DNA from: Treponema sp. UBA4873
GTDB taxonomy: Bacteria > Spirochaetota > Spirochaetia > Treponematales > Treponemataceae
NCBI GenBank assembly: GCA_002399405.1
Contig: DHDP01000008.1
Coordinates: forward strand, 1-52,377
Direction of reading: 5' to 3'
Length of the DNA stretch: 52,377 bases
The position numbers and the translations under genes are program-made. The notes beneath the pieces are model-generated. The model was given only the letters and a program-made list of their open reading frames with translations. It searched no databases and was not told the origin of the DNA. Shown here in pieces: positions 25,859 to 34,164 of this stretch (the stretch's first letter is position 1; every line of letters starts with the position of its first letter).

Positions 25859-27370
25859 TTATTTCAGACACGACATGTCGAGTTTGTCGAATCCCTGCAG
25901 CAGGTTCCGCGCGATTTCGGCGATTTTTGCGAGGTCCCCTTGTCGGCCGCCTTCGATGTTGAGGGGCATGACAGGATCGTGCAGGCTCATGCGGAGCAGC
26001 ATCCATCCCTGTATGCCGCTGTCGTGGAACGAAATGCGGATTCCTTCATATGATTCGGGCATGTCGTATCCGGCACGTTCCGCGCGCGCCTTGAATTCTG
26101 CAAGCACGCTGCTGCCGTATGTTTTGAAGTCGTCCGCGTTAATCTTAAAACGGTATTCGCCTTCCTCCACGAGCGGCGGAAGTTTTGAAATGAGGCTGTC
26201 GATTTTTTTCCCCTGCTTTGCAGCCTGCGCGACCGCGATTATCAGTTTTACGGCAAGAAACGCACCGTCGTCGAGATAATAATTATCCTTGAGCGCTCCG
26301 TGTCCCGACGTTTCCATCGCAAGCGGCGAAACAATTCCCTCCGCGTTGAGCTCTTTGCACTTGTCTATTACGTTTTTATATCCGCGCATGTAGCGCAGGT
26401 GTTTCATACCGAGCACGTTCTGCAGAAAGACGGTGAGCCTGTCCGACGTTACGGAGTCGGTGACGACGGTTCCGCCCGGGTAAGACGGTGCGATGATTGC
26501 GGAGACGAGCGCGATGATTGCGTCGCGGTTCACTTCCGCCCCCGTGTGGAAGACTGCCGACATGCGGTCGACGTCAGTGTCGAATATGAGTCCGAGGTCC
26601 GCATGATTATTAACGGTCGCGCTTCGCACCGCTTCCATGGCCGCTTTGTTTTCCGGATTCGGAATGTGATTCGGGAACATGCCGTCCGGCTCAAGAAACT
26701 GACTTCCCGTCGTGTCCGCGCCGAGCGGATTCAGTATGCTGCTTACAAAGAATCCCGCATCGCCGTTTCCCGCATCGACGACGATTCTGAGTCCTCTGAG
26801 AGGTCTGCTGCTCTCGTCCGTGTTAAGCTCCCTGCAGATGGTGTTTTTCAGATGATTTGCGTAAAGCGGCAGCAGCGCAAACGTGCCGCATTTTGAAATG
26901 TCGGCCTTTGTCACCTGAAGGCTGCACGCTTTCTCAAGAACCGCAGTTATGTCCTCGTGTTCGAGTCCGCCGTCTTTATCGAAGAATTTGATGCCGTTGC
27001 GGTTGAACGGAAGATGGCTCGCCGTCATCATTACGGCGCCGTCGTATTTCGTTTCGGGGAATACGACGGACATGAACATTGCAGGGGTCGTTGCGAGTTT
27101 GCAGTCGACGACCGTACAGCCCTGCGCCGCAAGTCCGTGCGCAACCGCAGTTCCGAGCGCGGGACCGGAGATGCGGGCGTCCCGTCCTATGCCGATTTTA
27201 AGCGACGCTGCCGGTTTTCCGAGTTTTGCGGCGAGCCACAATGCGAATGACTGACCTATGCGGTTGCACGCGTCTTCCGTAAGATTGACGTGTTCGCCTT
27301 CCACGCCTTCGACGGCCGTTCCGCGGATATCGCTGCCGTTTTGTAATTTTAACATTTCTGAATCTGTCAT
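25859..27370 (-). CDS. Phosphomannomutase/phosphoglucomutase-family alpha-D-phosphohexomutase
   Basis: A 503-residue enzyme that interconverts hexose 1- and 6-phosphates. Motifs in order: the phosphoserine loop TASHLPFNRNG (S118), the Mg site DTDVDR at 265-270, the sugar-binding METSGHG with E354 and H358, and a C-terminal phosphate-binding domain. The ATG at 27370 is preferred to upstream in-frame codons, because NGSDIRGTAVEGV resembles the family start and a promoter ends six bases before it. Specificity for mannose or glucose phosphate cannot be read. It would feed cell-wall or glycolipid sugars. Confidence 0.9.
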   Translation of the reverse strand: MTDSEMLKLQNGSDIRGTAVEGVEGEHVNLTEDACNRIGQSFALWLAAKLGKPAASLKIGIGRDARISGPALGTAVAHGLAAQGCTVVDCKLATTPAMFMSVVFPETKYDGAVMMTASHLPFNRNGIKFFDKDGGLEHEDITAVLEKACSLQVTKADISKCGTFALLPLYANHLKNTICRELNTDESSRPLRGLRIVVDAGNGDAGFFVSSILNPLGADTTGSQFLEPDGMFPNHIPNPENKAAMEAVRSATVNNHADLGLIFDTDVDRMSAVFHTGAEVNRDAIIALVSAIIAPSYPGGTVVTDSVTSDRLTVFLQNVLGMKHLRYMRGYKNVIDKCKELNAEGIVSPLAMETSGHGALKDNYYLDDGAFLAVKLIIAVAQAAKQGKKIDSLISKLPPLVEEGEYRFKINADDFKTYGSSVLAEFKARAERAGYDMPESYEGIRISFHDSGIQGWMLLRMSLHDPVMPLNIEGGRQGDLAKIAEIARNLLQGFDKLDMSCLK

Positions 27371-27376
27371 GACTTC

Positions 27377-27405
27377 ATTATATACGTAAGCTTCTTTCGT
27401 GTCAC
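27377..27405 (-). promoter_or_regulatory. Promoter of a predicted leaderless phosphohexomutase mRNA
   Basis: Read on the minus strand there is GTGACA at 27405-27400, a 17-nt spacer and TATAAT at 27382-27377. The ATG follows after six bases with no SD. Confidence 0.55.
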
Positions 27406-27414
27406 AATTCTTTT

Positions 27415-28242
27415 CTACTGTTTTCCGTAAAAACGGTGGATTCTCGACCAGTGCGCTTCTTTTCCCGGTTCCAGAGAAATCCGTTTGAAAAGCTCGACCG
27501 AGACGACGTGAGGCATTGCCCATATGGCGGTTTTTATCACCTCGAAGTCTACTGTCTCGTCGACTTCCCACTGTCCGCAGGAAAGCGCGAAACCGGTAAC
27601 GCCCGCGCATTCCTCTCCGGAAAAGGACAGATAGCCGGGATATGATGAAAACTGAAGCAGGCTGTCCGCCTGCTCCGCTCCTGTTCCGTGCAGCCATGAC
27701 AACCTGTATCCTTCCGGAAACCGTATTCCGCCGATGGAAAGAAAGTTGTGGCAGTACTCCGTAACGGCAAAAGGCCGGCTGCCGCAGTTGACGAATGTAT
27801 TTTCAGTGATAAGCCGGTCGCCTTCCAGCCTGTAGCTCTTCTTCAACCGGCAGTCGTATCCGTTTCCCTGTGCGGATTCCCAAACAGCTTCCCTCCAGTC
27901 GCTGCCCGACCGCACTTCCAGATGTCCGGGGGATTCCAGCCGGTAGTCCGTCGCGAAGTGATACGGCGCTCCGCCCGATTTTTTGAGCCAGCCGACGCCG
28001 GGTTTCAGGAAAACGCCGTTTTCTCCGGCTTCATCATAGCCTAGCGGTTCGTCGATCCCGAATTCCTCCGCCAGCCCGTATCCGCCGGGAGTAGTGTCCG
28101 CGTATTCCCTTGCGCAGAAAGCCGGTCCGCCGGCCAGCTGAACCTGACCGACCGTGCCCATTCGTACGAACCGTTTTTTCAGGCCGTTTTCGTCGTTTAT
28201 CGTCACTGTAAGCAGACGATTTTGTAATATTGCCGTATCCAT
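27415..28242 (-). CDS. Galactose mutarotase-like sugar-binding protein
   Basis: The 275-residue protein looks like an aldose 1-epimerase superfamily beta-sandwich of a divergent subgroup. Segments such as DYRLESPGHLEVRSGS, KKSYRLEGDRLITENTFVNCGSRPFAVTEYCHNFLSIGG and FKRISLEPGKEAHWSRIHRFYG fit that fold. H and E residues around TEYCHNF could form the active site. Its substrate is unknown. The ATG at 28242 has a GAGGGAGG SD. It lies 44 bp upstream of the phosphohexomutase on the same strand; both concern hexoses. Confidence 0.65.
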   Translation of the reverse strand: MDTAILQNRLLTVTINDENGLKKRFVRMGTVGQVQLAGGPAFCAREYADTTPGGYGLAEEFGIDEPLGYDEAGENGVFLKPGVGWLKKSGGAPYHFATDYRLESPGHLEVRSGSDWREAVWESAQGNGYDCRLKKSYRLEGDRLITENTFVNCGSRPFAVTEYCHNFLSIGGIRFPEGYRLSWLHGTGAEQADSLLQFSSYPGYLSFSGEECAGVTGFALSCGQWEVDETVDFEVIKTAIWAMPHVVSVELFKRISLEPGKEAHWSRIHRFYGKQ

Positions 28243-28372
28243 ATCCCGTTAGTCCTCCCTCACCGGATGTTTGCGTCCTGCTCTCTGAACAGATGCAGGC
28301 GTATAAATATTTTTACCATATCATATTAAGAATTCTCCTTCAACATCGTCTGTCCGCGAAAAACAGCTTTTG

Positions 28373-28401
28373 TTTACACCTGCTCTGATTTGTGATATAC
28401 T
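28373..28401 (+). promoter_or_regulatory. pyrBIC promoter
   Basis: TTTACA at 28373-28378, a 17-nt spacer and TATACT at 28396-28401. The leader before pyrB is only about 20 nt and leaves no room for a PyrR- or UTP-type attenuator. Confidence 0.6.
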
Positions 28402-28427
28402 CGGAAAAATGCCTGGAGGATTTTGTC

Positions 28428-29351
28428 ATGTTAAAAGGACGTCACCTTATTGAACCGGATGACCTTTCAGTGGAAGAAATCGATGAAATCTGTTCGCTTG
28501 CAGAACAGATGATTGTTGATCCGGTTGCTTTTCAGGATGTGTGTCGCGGGAAAATTCTCGCGACACTTTTTTTTGAGCCGAGCACCAGGACGCGCCTTTC
28601 GTTTGAAGCGGCGATGCTCCATTTGGGCGGTTCCGTGGAAGGTTTCGCCGACGCGCAGAGCAGCTCGGCGTCGAAAGGCGAAACGCTTGCCGACACAATC
28701 CGCGTCGTGTCGTCGTATGTGGACATCATCGCTATGAGGACTCCGAAGGAAGGTGCAGCTCTTCTGGCAAGCGAATATTCCGCGTGTCCTGTAGTCAATG
28801 CGGGAGACGGCGGACATTTTCATCCGACGCAGACGCTTACTGATTTGGTGACTATCAGACAGCTGCGCGGCGGATTTGAAGGGCATACGATAGGTTTCTG
28901 CGGGGACCTCAAATTCGGGCGTACCGTACACAGTCTCGTGCAGGCGATGTGCCGGTATAAAGGCAGCAAATTCATTTTCATAAGCCCGCCCGAGCTGACG
29001 ATACCTGAATATATTGTGGAGAACGTGCTCGCTCCCGCCGGAATAGCGTATGAAACGGCGACGCGCCTTGAAGACGTCATAGATAAAGTCGACATTCTGT
29101 ACATGACCCGCGTTCAGAAGGAGCGTTTCTTCAACGAGCAGGATTACATCCGCCTGAAGGACAGCTACATTCTGGACAAAGCGAAAATGAAACTCGCGCG
29201 GAAGGATATGATAGTGCTTCATCCGCTTCCCCGCGTGAATGAAATCTCTCCTGCTGTCGACGACGATCCTCGCGCGGCGTATTTCAAACAGGTGAAATAC
29301 GGCATGTACGCGCGCATGGCGCTCATCTCAAAAATTACAGGATGTCTGTAA
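28428..29351 (+). CDS. pyrB: Aspartate carbamoyltransferase catalytic subunit
   Basis: PyrB joins carbamoyl phosphate and aspartate, the first committed step of pyrimidine synthesis. The 307-residue protein has the carbamoyl-phosphate loop FFEPSTRTRLSFE (STRTR at 52-56), SVEGFADAQSSSASKGE, and C-terminal HPLPRVNEI. SD CTGGAGGA lies 9 bp before the ATG at 28428. It is followed by pyrI (18 bp) and pyrC (4-bp overlap), so the holoenzyme is the E. coli type with regulatory chains. Confidence 0.96.
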   Translation: MLKGRHLIEPDDLSVEEIDEICSLAEQMIVDPVAFQDVCRGKILATLFFEPSTRTRLSFEAAMLHLGGSVEGFADAQSSSASKGETLADTIRVVSSYVDIIAMRTPKEGAALLASEYSACPVVNAGDGGHFHPTQTLTDLVTIRQLRGGFEGHTIGFCGDLKFGRTVHSLVQAMCRYKGSKFIFISPPELTIPEYIVENVLAPAGIAYETATRLEDVIDKVDILYMTRVQKERFFNEQDYIRLKDSYILDKAKMKLARKDMIVLHPLPRVNEISPAVDDDPRAAYFKQVKYGMYARMALISKITGCL

Positions 29352-29369
29352 AGAACGGAGGATTATTAA

Positions 29370-29822
29370 ATGAACGTAGATACGATTAAAAACGGTCTTG
29401 TCATCGACCATATCCGTGCAGGCTGCGGCTGGAGAATATTCAAATGGCTCGGACTCGAGGGGGCGCCGTTTACGGCCGCGCTTATTATGAACGTTCCGTC
29501 GCAGAAGACGGGAAAGAAAGACATTATTAAAGTCGACAACATCATCGATATTGATTTTTCCGTACTCGGGTTTATCGATCCGAACATCTGCGTGAATATT
29601 ATTAAAGACGAAAAGATCATACGAAAAATAAAAATGGAGCTTCCCACGCGCGTGCAGAACGTTTTTCAGTGCAAAAATCCACGCTGCATAACCGCCACCG
29701 AGCATTATGTTCCGTCGACGTTTCTGCTCGTTGACAAGAAAAAGGCGCTGTACCGCTGTGAATACTGCGATGCGCTGTATACCGCGGGCGAAGGGGGAAA
29801 TCCCGTGGAGACGCGTACATGA
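29370..29822 (+). CDS. pyrI: Aspartate carbamoyltransferase regulatory subunit
   Basis: A 150-residue PyrI that confers CTP/ATP control on PyrB. The N-terminal allosteric domain spans about 1-95. The zinc domain has the four ligand cysteines C101, C106, C130 and C133 (QCKNPRC, YRCEYC). An AACGGAGGA SD precedes the ATG. Its stop overlaps the pyrC start by 4 bp, so production is coupled. Confidence 0.95.
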   Translation: MNVDTIKNGLVIDHIRAGCGWRIFKWLGLEGAPFTAALIMNVPSQKTGKKDIIKVDNIIDIDFSVLGFIDPNICVNIIKDEKIIRKIKMELPTRVQNVFQCKNPRCITATEHYVPSTFLLVDKKKALYRCEYCDALYTAGEGGNPVETRT

Positions 29823-31321
29823 TAAACGCGCTTCTTATTTATAACGCGCGCCTTCTGGACGAATCAACCGATACGCCGGGAGCGCTGCTCGTGATTGACG
29901 ACAAAATACGCGCTGTATACACCGGTTATTTTACGAACAGAAAAACGGTGGAGGCGCTTGCACTTTCCGTCCTTGCGGAAGACGGATATACGAACTGTGC
30001 CGTCGAGTATCACGACGCAGGCGGACTTACGCTGTCGCCTGCGTTCATCGACATGCATGCGCATTTCCGCTATCCCGGACAGACGCAGAAGGAGGATTTG
30101 AATACGGGCCTTCACGCCGCTGTCGCAGGCGGTTTCGGTACGGTCGTCGCCATGCCGAATACGACTCCTGTCGTCTCTTCGCGCGATATGGCGCTGAGCA
30201 TCGACGGAGAAGCCGCGTCTCTCAATCTGGCGAATTTCATTCAGTCCGTAAGCATTACGAGGGATTTCGGCGGATCTGATGCGAGTCATATCGATTCTCT
30301 CGATCCGTCGCACGTTCCGCTTATCACGGAAGACGGTCATGAAGTGGCGAGTGCCGCCGTCATGCTCGACGCAATGCGCAAAGCGGCGAAGCTCGGCCTT
30401 ATTGTGAGCTGCCACAGCGAAGATCCTTCGCTTGCGGAAGCAGCGAAGCCGTACCGTCAGGAAGCGCTGAAAATTATGGAACAGTATCACCTGCCGGCGT
30501 GGGGTACCGCTGCCGATGAGGATGACATCCCCGACGCGGTGCTCGATAAAATCGAGATGCTGCTCACGCAGGCTGACGATCTGCTTGCCCTGGCGGAGAA
30601 TACCGCGACGCTGCGCAACATTACACTTGCACGCGAAGCAGGCTGCCACGTTCATATAGCGCATGTGAGTACGGCTGCAGCTATGGACGCAGTCCGCGCT
30701 GCGAAAGACAGTATCCGCGACGAGGAAGCCGATTATGCCGCGGATGAAGCCGATGCGGCATACGACGCGGCGGTTGAAGGTACGCGTTACACGCCGCCGC
30801 CGCGCGCGGAACAATCCTTTCGTATAACGTGCGAAGTCACGCCGCATCATCTTGCGCTGTGCGGTACCGACGAGCCGTTTATCCGCGCGCTCGTGAATCC
30901 TCCGCTCCGCAGCGAAGACGACCGCGTTGTTCTGCTCGAGGGGCTGCGGGACGGTACTGTCGACGTAATCTCTACTGATCATGCGCCGCATACGTCCGGC
31001 GACAAAGCTGCCGGCGCTCCGGGATTTACGGGGCTCGAAACCGCCTACGCCGTATGCAATACGGTACTTGTTGCGGAAGGTCAGCTCAGCGCAAAAAGAC
31101 TGTCGCAGCTTATGTCCGCCAACCCCGCAAGGATTCTGCATCTTAACAAAGGACTGCTCGTCTCCGGCTGCGACGCGGATCTGGTCCTCACGGATCCTGA
31201 AGAAAAATGGACGGTCGACAGTTCCGTATTCCTGAGCAAGGGAAAAGCAACTCCGTTCGACGGTATGGTGCTCACGGGAAAAGTCAGGGAACTGTTCATC
31301 GGCGGGAAAAAAGTACTGTAG
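29819..31321 (+). CDS. pyrC: Dihydroorotase with an inserted acidic loop
   Basis: The 500-residue amidohydrolase makes dihydroorotate. Metal site signals are DMHAHFRYPGQ near 79, then SCHSED near 197, HIAHVSTAAAMD near 280, TPHHLALC near 336 and STDHAPH near 381 (D of the TDH motif). At 500 residues it is longer than the usual type I enzyme of about 425. Most of the extra length is an acidic, alanine-rich stretch around 297-332 (EADYAADEADAAYDAAVEG), just before the second His cluster. The FRYPG in place of FREPG is a small variation. It is the third gene of pyrBIC. Confidence 0.93.
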   Translation: MINALLIYNARLLDESTDTPGALLVIDDKIRAVYTGYFTNRKTVEALALSVLAEDGYTNCAVEYHDAGGLTLSPAFIDMHAHFRYPGQTQKEDLNTGLHAAVAGGFGTVVAMPNTTPVVSSRDMALSIDGEAASLNLANFIQSVSITRDFGGSDASHIDSLDPSHVPLITEDGHEVASAAVMLDAMRKAAKLGLIVSCHSEDPSLAEAAKPYRQEALKIMEQYHLPAWGTAADEDDIPDAVLDKIEMLLTQADDLLALAENTATLRNITLAREAGCHVHIAHVSTAAAMDAVRAAKDSIRDEEADYAADEADAAYDAAVEGTRYTPPPRAEQSFRITCEVTPHHLALCGTDEPFIRALVNPPLRSEDDRVVLLEGLRDGTVDVISTDHAPHTSGDKAAGAPGFTGLETAYAVCNTVLVAEGQLSAKRLSQLMSANPARILHLNKGLLVSGCDADLVLTDPEEKWTVDSSVFLSKGKATPFDGMVLTGKVRELFIGGKKVL

Positions 31322-31324
31322 TCT

Positions 31325-31354
31325 TTGCACAGCGGGCAGGGAAAGCGGTATAGT
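31325..31354 (+). promoter_or_regulatory. Promoter of a predicted leaderless M48-protease mRNA
   Basis: TTGCAC at 31325-31330, an 18-nt spacer and TATAGT at 31349-31354 are followed after six bases by the ATG at 31361. There is no SD. Confidence 0.55.
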
Positions 31355-31360
31355 GATATC

Positions 31361-32620
31361 ATGCAGTTTTCAAATATGTTTGTTGTCATCTATTGTATTG
31401 GTGTTGCCTGTTCGTTCTGCCTGAACCAGTGGCTCGAATATGTCGATTTTTCTTTCCGCCGGAAACACGGCCGCGAAATTCCGCAGGAGCTGGCCGAATA
31501 TATTACGGTTGAAGACCAGACGAGAACCTGCGAGTATGAAGACGCGAAATACAGGTCGTTCATCCCCGAAAACATCGTAACGACGGTGTTCGGCGTTTTC
31601 CTCCTGTTCTCCGGATTTTACCCGCGGCTGTTTTCCGAATTATGGAACGGAACGGGCAACGTGTACTGGACAACGCTGCTGTTTGCTTTCTTTGCATCAG
31701 TGCCGGGGGCTGTCGTTTCTCTGCCGTTCGAGCTGTACAAAGAATTTGTCGTAGAGAAAAAATACGGTTTTTCCGCAATGACGTTCAAACTGTGGATTCA
31801 GGACCGGATAAAATCGGTTATTATTAATCTGATTGTCGCGGCATTTTTATTAACCGTCATGACGATGATATTCGAACACGTGAACGACTGGTGGTGGATG
31901 CTCGCTACCGTTTATGTGGTATTTTCTCTGCTCGTGTCTTTTATTTATCCGCGTTTTATAGCACCGCTTTTTAATAAATTTACGCCGCTGGAAGACGGAG
32001 AACTAAAAGAGCGTGTCACGGAATATCTTGAACGTACGGGATTCAAGGCCAGCGGCGTGTTTGTTATGGATGCCTCAAAACGCAGTAGGCACTCTAATGC
32101 GTACTTTACCGGCTTCGGCAGGGCAAAACGCGTTGTTTTGTACGACACGCTTGTGAATCAGCTTACCGTCGATGAACTCGGCGCCGTTCTCGGTCACGAG
32201 CTCGGACACTACAAGAAACATCATATTGTTAAGCGGTTCTGTATTGTAATCCCTCTTGTGTATGCAGTGCTGTTTATTATGAACCAGCTTATAGGTACGG
32301 AACAGCTGTATACAGGATTCGGATTTCCTGTTGAGGAACAGGTTTTCTCCCATATGAAGTTCATCGGTTTGTTTCTGCTGTCCGAAGTGTTCGGCAGCTA
32401 CGGAATTCTGGCGGGAGTTGTTGAAAATGCTTTCTCCCGTAAAGACGAATACGCTGCAGATAAATTTGCGGCACAGCTGTGCGGTTCAGGAAAACCGCTT
32501 GCTTCCGCGCTTATTAAGCTGAATAAGGAGAATAAGAGCGAAATCCAGCCTGCGCGGATATACAGCGTGTTCAACTATTCGCATCCGACTTTGCTGGAAC
32601 GGATACGCACTGTTGCGTAA
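31361..32620 (+). CDS. M48-family membrane metallopeptidase (Ste24/CAAX-protease-like)
   Basis: A 419-residue integral membrane zinc peptidase. It has an N-terminal M48 N-domain with several helices, the zinc motif HELGH (H279, E280, H283), then SRKDEYAADKFA near 357 with the third ligand Glu. The N-terminal part resembles eukaryotic Ste24; the bacterial role is likely membrane-protein quality control. The ATG at 31361 is preferred to the TTG at 31325, which lies in the -35 box. It may also share transcription from pyrC, 39 bp upstream. Confidence 0.9.
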   Translation: MQFSNMFVVIYCIGVACSFCLNQWLEYVDFSFRRKHGREIPQELAEYITVEDQTRTCEYEDAKYRSFIPENIVTTVFGVFLLFSGFYPRLFSELWNGTGNVYWTTLLFAFFASVPGAVVSLPFELYKEFVVEKKYGFSAMTFKLWIQDRIKSVIINLIVAAFLLTVMTMIFEHVNDWWWMLATVYVVFSLLVSFIYPRFIAPLFNKFTPLEDGELKERVTEYLERTGFKASGVFVMDASKRSRHSNAYFTGFGRAKRVVLYDTLVNQLTVDELGAVLGHELGHYKKHHIVKRFCIVIPLVYAVLFIMNQLIGTEQLYTGFGFPVEEQVFSHMKFIGLFLLSEVFGSYGILAGVVENAFSRKDEYAADKFAAQLCGSGKPLASALIKLNKENKSEIQPARIYSVFNYSHPTLLERIRTVA

Positions 32621-32671
32621 TTTCCGCAACGCAGAAACGCGCCTCCTGCGCTTACATGTGTATAAAAAGAA

Positions 32672-32792
32672 AGCCCAGTGAAGGATTCAGGTACACCACG
32701 GCACGACAACCTTTGACTACCGTTGCTGCCTTCCGGCTCTGGCGGGGTTTGCCAACGTTATTCTGCATGGGACCTGAATCCATCACTGGGCT
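32672..32792 (-). ncRNA. ffs: Signal recognition particle RNA (4.5S type)
   Basis: Read on the minus strand, the ends pair in a long helix (GCCCAGTGATGGATTCAGGT with ACCTGAATCCTTCACTGGGC). The conserved domain IV is GCCGGAAGGCAGCAACGGTAG (split here: GCCGGAAGGCAGCA then ACGGTAG), the Ffh-binding apical loop. A U-rich tail (TTTCTTTTT) follows and serves as terminator. It lies about 7 nt behind tRNA-Ser(GGA), so the tRNAs and SRP RNA likely come from one precursor. Confidence 0.93.
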
Positions 32793-32798
32793 CGGTTA

Positions 32799-32884
32799 CG
32801 GAAAGAGGGGGATTCGAACCCCCGGTACCTTTTGGGTACGCACGCCTTCCAAGCGTGTACCTTAAACCACTCGGACATCTTTCC
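32799..32884 (-). tRNA. tRNA-Ser (anticodon GGA)
   Basis: The RNA begins GGAAAGATGTCCGAGTGG and ends in CCCCCTCTTTCC plus discriminator G. The anticodon loop CTTGGAAGG gives GGA (serine UCC/UCU). It has the long variable arm of serine tRNAs. CCA is not encoded. Confidence 0.95.
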
Positions 32885-32966
32885 AAAATAAATGAGAAAA
32901 CAATTACTGTTTAAGGAAATAATGAAGAAAAATCGAACCGGAAATCCGCCTTTTTAAGAGACGGTT

Positions 32967-33053
32967 CGGAAAGAGGGGGATTCGAACCCCCGGAACCCGT
33001 AAGGGTTCAACGGTTTTCGAGACCGTCCGGATCGACCACTCTCGCATCTTTCC
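32967..33053 (-). tRNA. tRNA-Ser (anticodon CGA)
   Basis: Begins GGAAAGATGCGAGAGTGG; the anticodon stem-loop ACGGTCTCGAAAACCGT carries CGA (serine UCG). Long variable arm (GAACCCTTACGGGTTC) and discriminator G are typical. CCA is not encoded. It shares the acceptor and T arms with the GGA copy. Confidence 0.95.
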
Positions 33054-33105
33054 AGAAGTAATTATTCACTGCGGCAAGCCGCAATCAGGTCTACAAAAAC
33101 CTGTA

Positions 33106-33180
33106 CGAGACTAACACGATTCGAACGTGCGACCCTCACCTCCGCAGGGTGATGCTCTAATCCAGCTGAGCTATAGTCTC
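33106..33180 (-). tRNA. tRNA-Arg (anticodon GCG)
   Basis: Acceptor GAGACTA/TAGTCTC; the anticodon stem-loop TCACC-CTGCGGA-GGTGA gives GCG (arginine CGC/CGU). The D loop contains the A20 expected for arginine identity. Discriminator G, no CCA. Most bacteria decode CGU/CGC/CGA with an inosine-modified ACG anticodon, so GCG is notable. Confidence 0.85.
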
Positions 33181-33215
33181 AAATAAAAACATGCAACATT
33201 TGTTGCTGTATCTCT

Positions 33216-33301
33216 CGGAAGCGACAGGAGTTGAACCTGCCCGGCCCTTTGGGGAACCGACGGATTAGCAATCCGTTGTATTACCGCTCTACCACGCTTC
33301 C
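33216..33301 (-). tRNA. tRNA-Ser (anticodon GCT)
   Basis: Begins GGAAGCGTGGTAGAGCGG; the anticodon stem-loop ACGGATTGCTAATCCGT carries GCT (serine AGC/AGU). Long variable arm and discriminator G; no CCA encoded. Confidence 0.95.
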
Positions 33302-33309
33302 TTATGCAG

Positions 33310-33394
33310 CGGAGCGAGAGGGATTCGAACCCCCGGAGGATTGCTCCTCAATAGTTTTCAAGACTACCTCCATCGACCGCTCGGACATCGCTCC
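33310..33394 (-). tRNA. tRNA-Ser (anticodon TGA)
   Basis: Begins GGAGCGATGTCCGAGCGG; the anticodon loop CTTGAAA carries TGA (serine UCA and wobble). Long variable arm and discriminator G; no CCA encoded. This is the first gene of the RNA cluster as transcribed. Confidence 0.95.
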
Positions 33395-33409
33395 AAAAGA
33401 CGCTTATAA

Positions 33410-33439
33410 AAAATATCAGAAATCAGGGCGTCGTGTCAA
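33410..33439 (-). promoter_or_regulatory. Promoter of the tRNA-Ser/SRP RNA cluster
   Basis: On the minus strand TTGACA at 33439-33434, an 18-nt spacer and TATTTT at 33415-33410 lie just upstream of tRNA-Ser(TGA). It is the only obvious promoter for the cluster. Confidence 0.6.
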
Positions 33440-33532
33440 GGGTAAACAAGAAAAACGGCAAATCTTTCCCCGGTTATTCCTTATTCAATGAATATGGGAT
33501 ATACTGAAAGGGTTATATAAATGAGGTTGCAT

Positions 33533-34150
33533 ATGAGAAAAACTAATTTTATGCTCGGAGTACTGCTTGCTGTTGTTGGTCTCATGATGATTGTCGCGCC
33601 CGATAAGTGTATAAAGGTTGCTGTTATTCTTCTTGGCATTGAGGCGGTTGTAAACGGCATCTTCAGCCTTGCTAAAATCAGACAGCTTGTCTCCGATAAA
33701 GATTTTCAGTTTGCCGTTCTTATACGCGGGATTATCAGTATTATAATCGGTTTGCTTGCAATTGTTCTTCCGCTGAAATTTGCGGAAACGATGTGGACAG
33801 TCATGCTGTATGTGCTTGCCGCGTATCTTCTCGTTGCCGCAGTGCTTGAACTGTATGCGGTCGCGAAGCTGCGCAATACGGGTATAGAACGAAAACAATA
33901 TGTACTGGAAGCCGTCGTTTCCACCATATGCGCCGTCATCCTGTTTATTATCCCGCAGCAGATCGGAATGATTATTATACGGATTCTGGGTGTCGTTGTT
34001 CTGCTTGTAAGTACGGTGTATGTGCTGTACGAGTGGCGGAACAGACCGATCGTTGTCGATAATGTCGAAGTTGTCGACGATAATTCCGCTCCCGTAACCG
34101 ATAAACCGGCAGGCGGAGAATCAGCCGGAAAAAAATCAGATAAAAAATAA
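33533..34150 (+). CDS. DUF308 (HdeD-like) membrane protein
   Basis: A 205-residue protein with about six helices in three pairs (LGVLLAVVGLMMIV, VAVILLGIEAVVNGIFSL, IRGIISIIIGLLAIVLP, and so on), the DUF308 repeat pattern found in HdeD. A charged tail with DDNSAPVTDKPAGGESAGKK ends it. HdeD helps acid tolerance in E. coli, but the family role is broad. Start 33533 has a GAGG SD; an in-frame ATG at 33521 is less likely. Confidence 0.82.
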   Translation: MRKTNFMLGVLLAVVGLMMIVAPDKCIKVAVILLGIEAVVNGIFSLAKIRQLVSDKDFQFAVLIRGIISIIIGLLAIVLPLKFAETMWTVMLYVLAAYLLVAAVLELYAVAKLRNTGIERKQYVLEAVVSTICAVILFIIPQQIGMIIIRILGVVVLLVSTVYVLYEWRNRPIVVDNVEVVDDNSAPVTDKPAGGESAGKKSDKK

Positions 34151-34164
34151 TTTGTGAGGTTTTT

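Noticed and set aside
27371..27697. N-terminal extension of the phosphohexomutase frame up to 27697
   Set aside because: The extension is arginine-rich shadow sequence of the mutarotase-like gene, and a promoter lies directly before 27370.
28379..28427. pyr attenuator or PyrR site
   Set aside because: The leader between promoter and pyrB is only about 20 nt and contains no hairpin pair.
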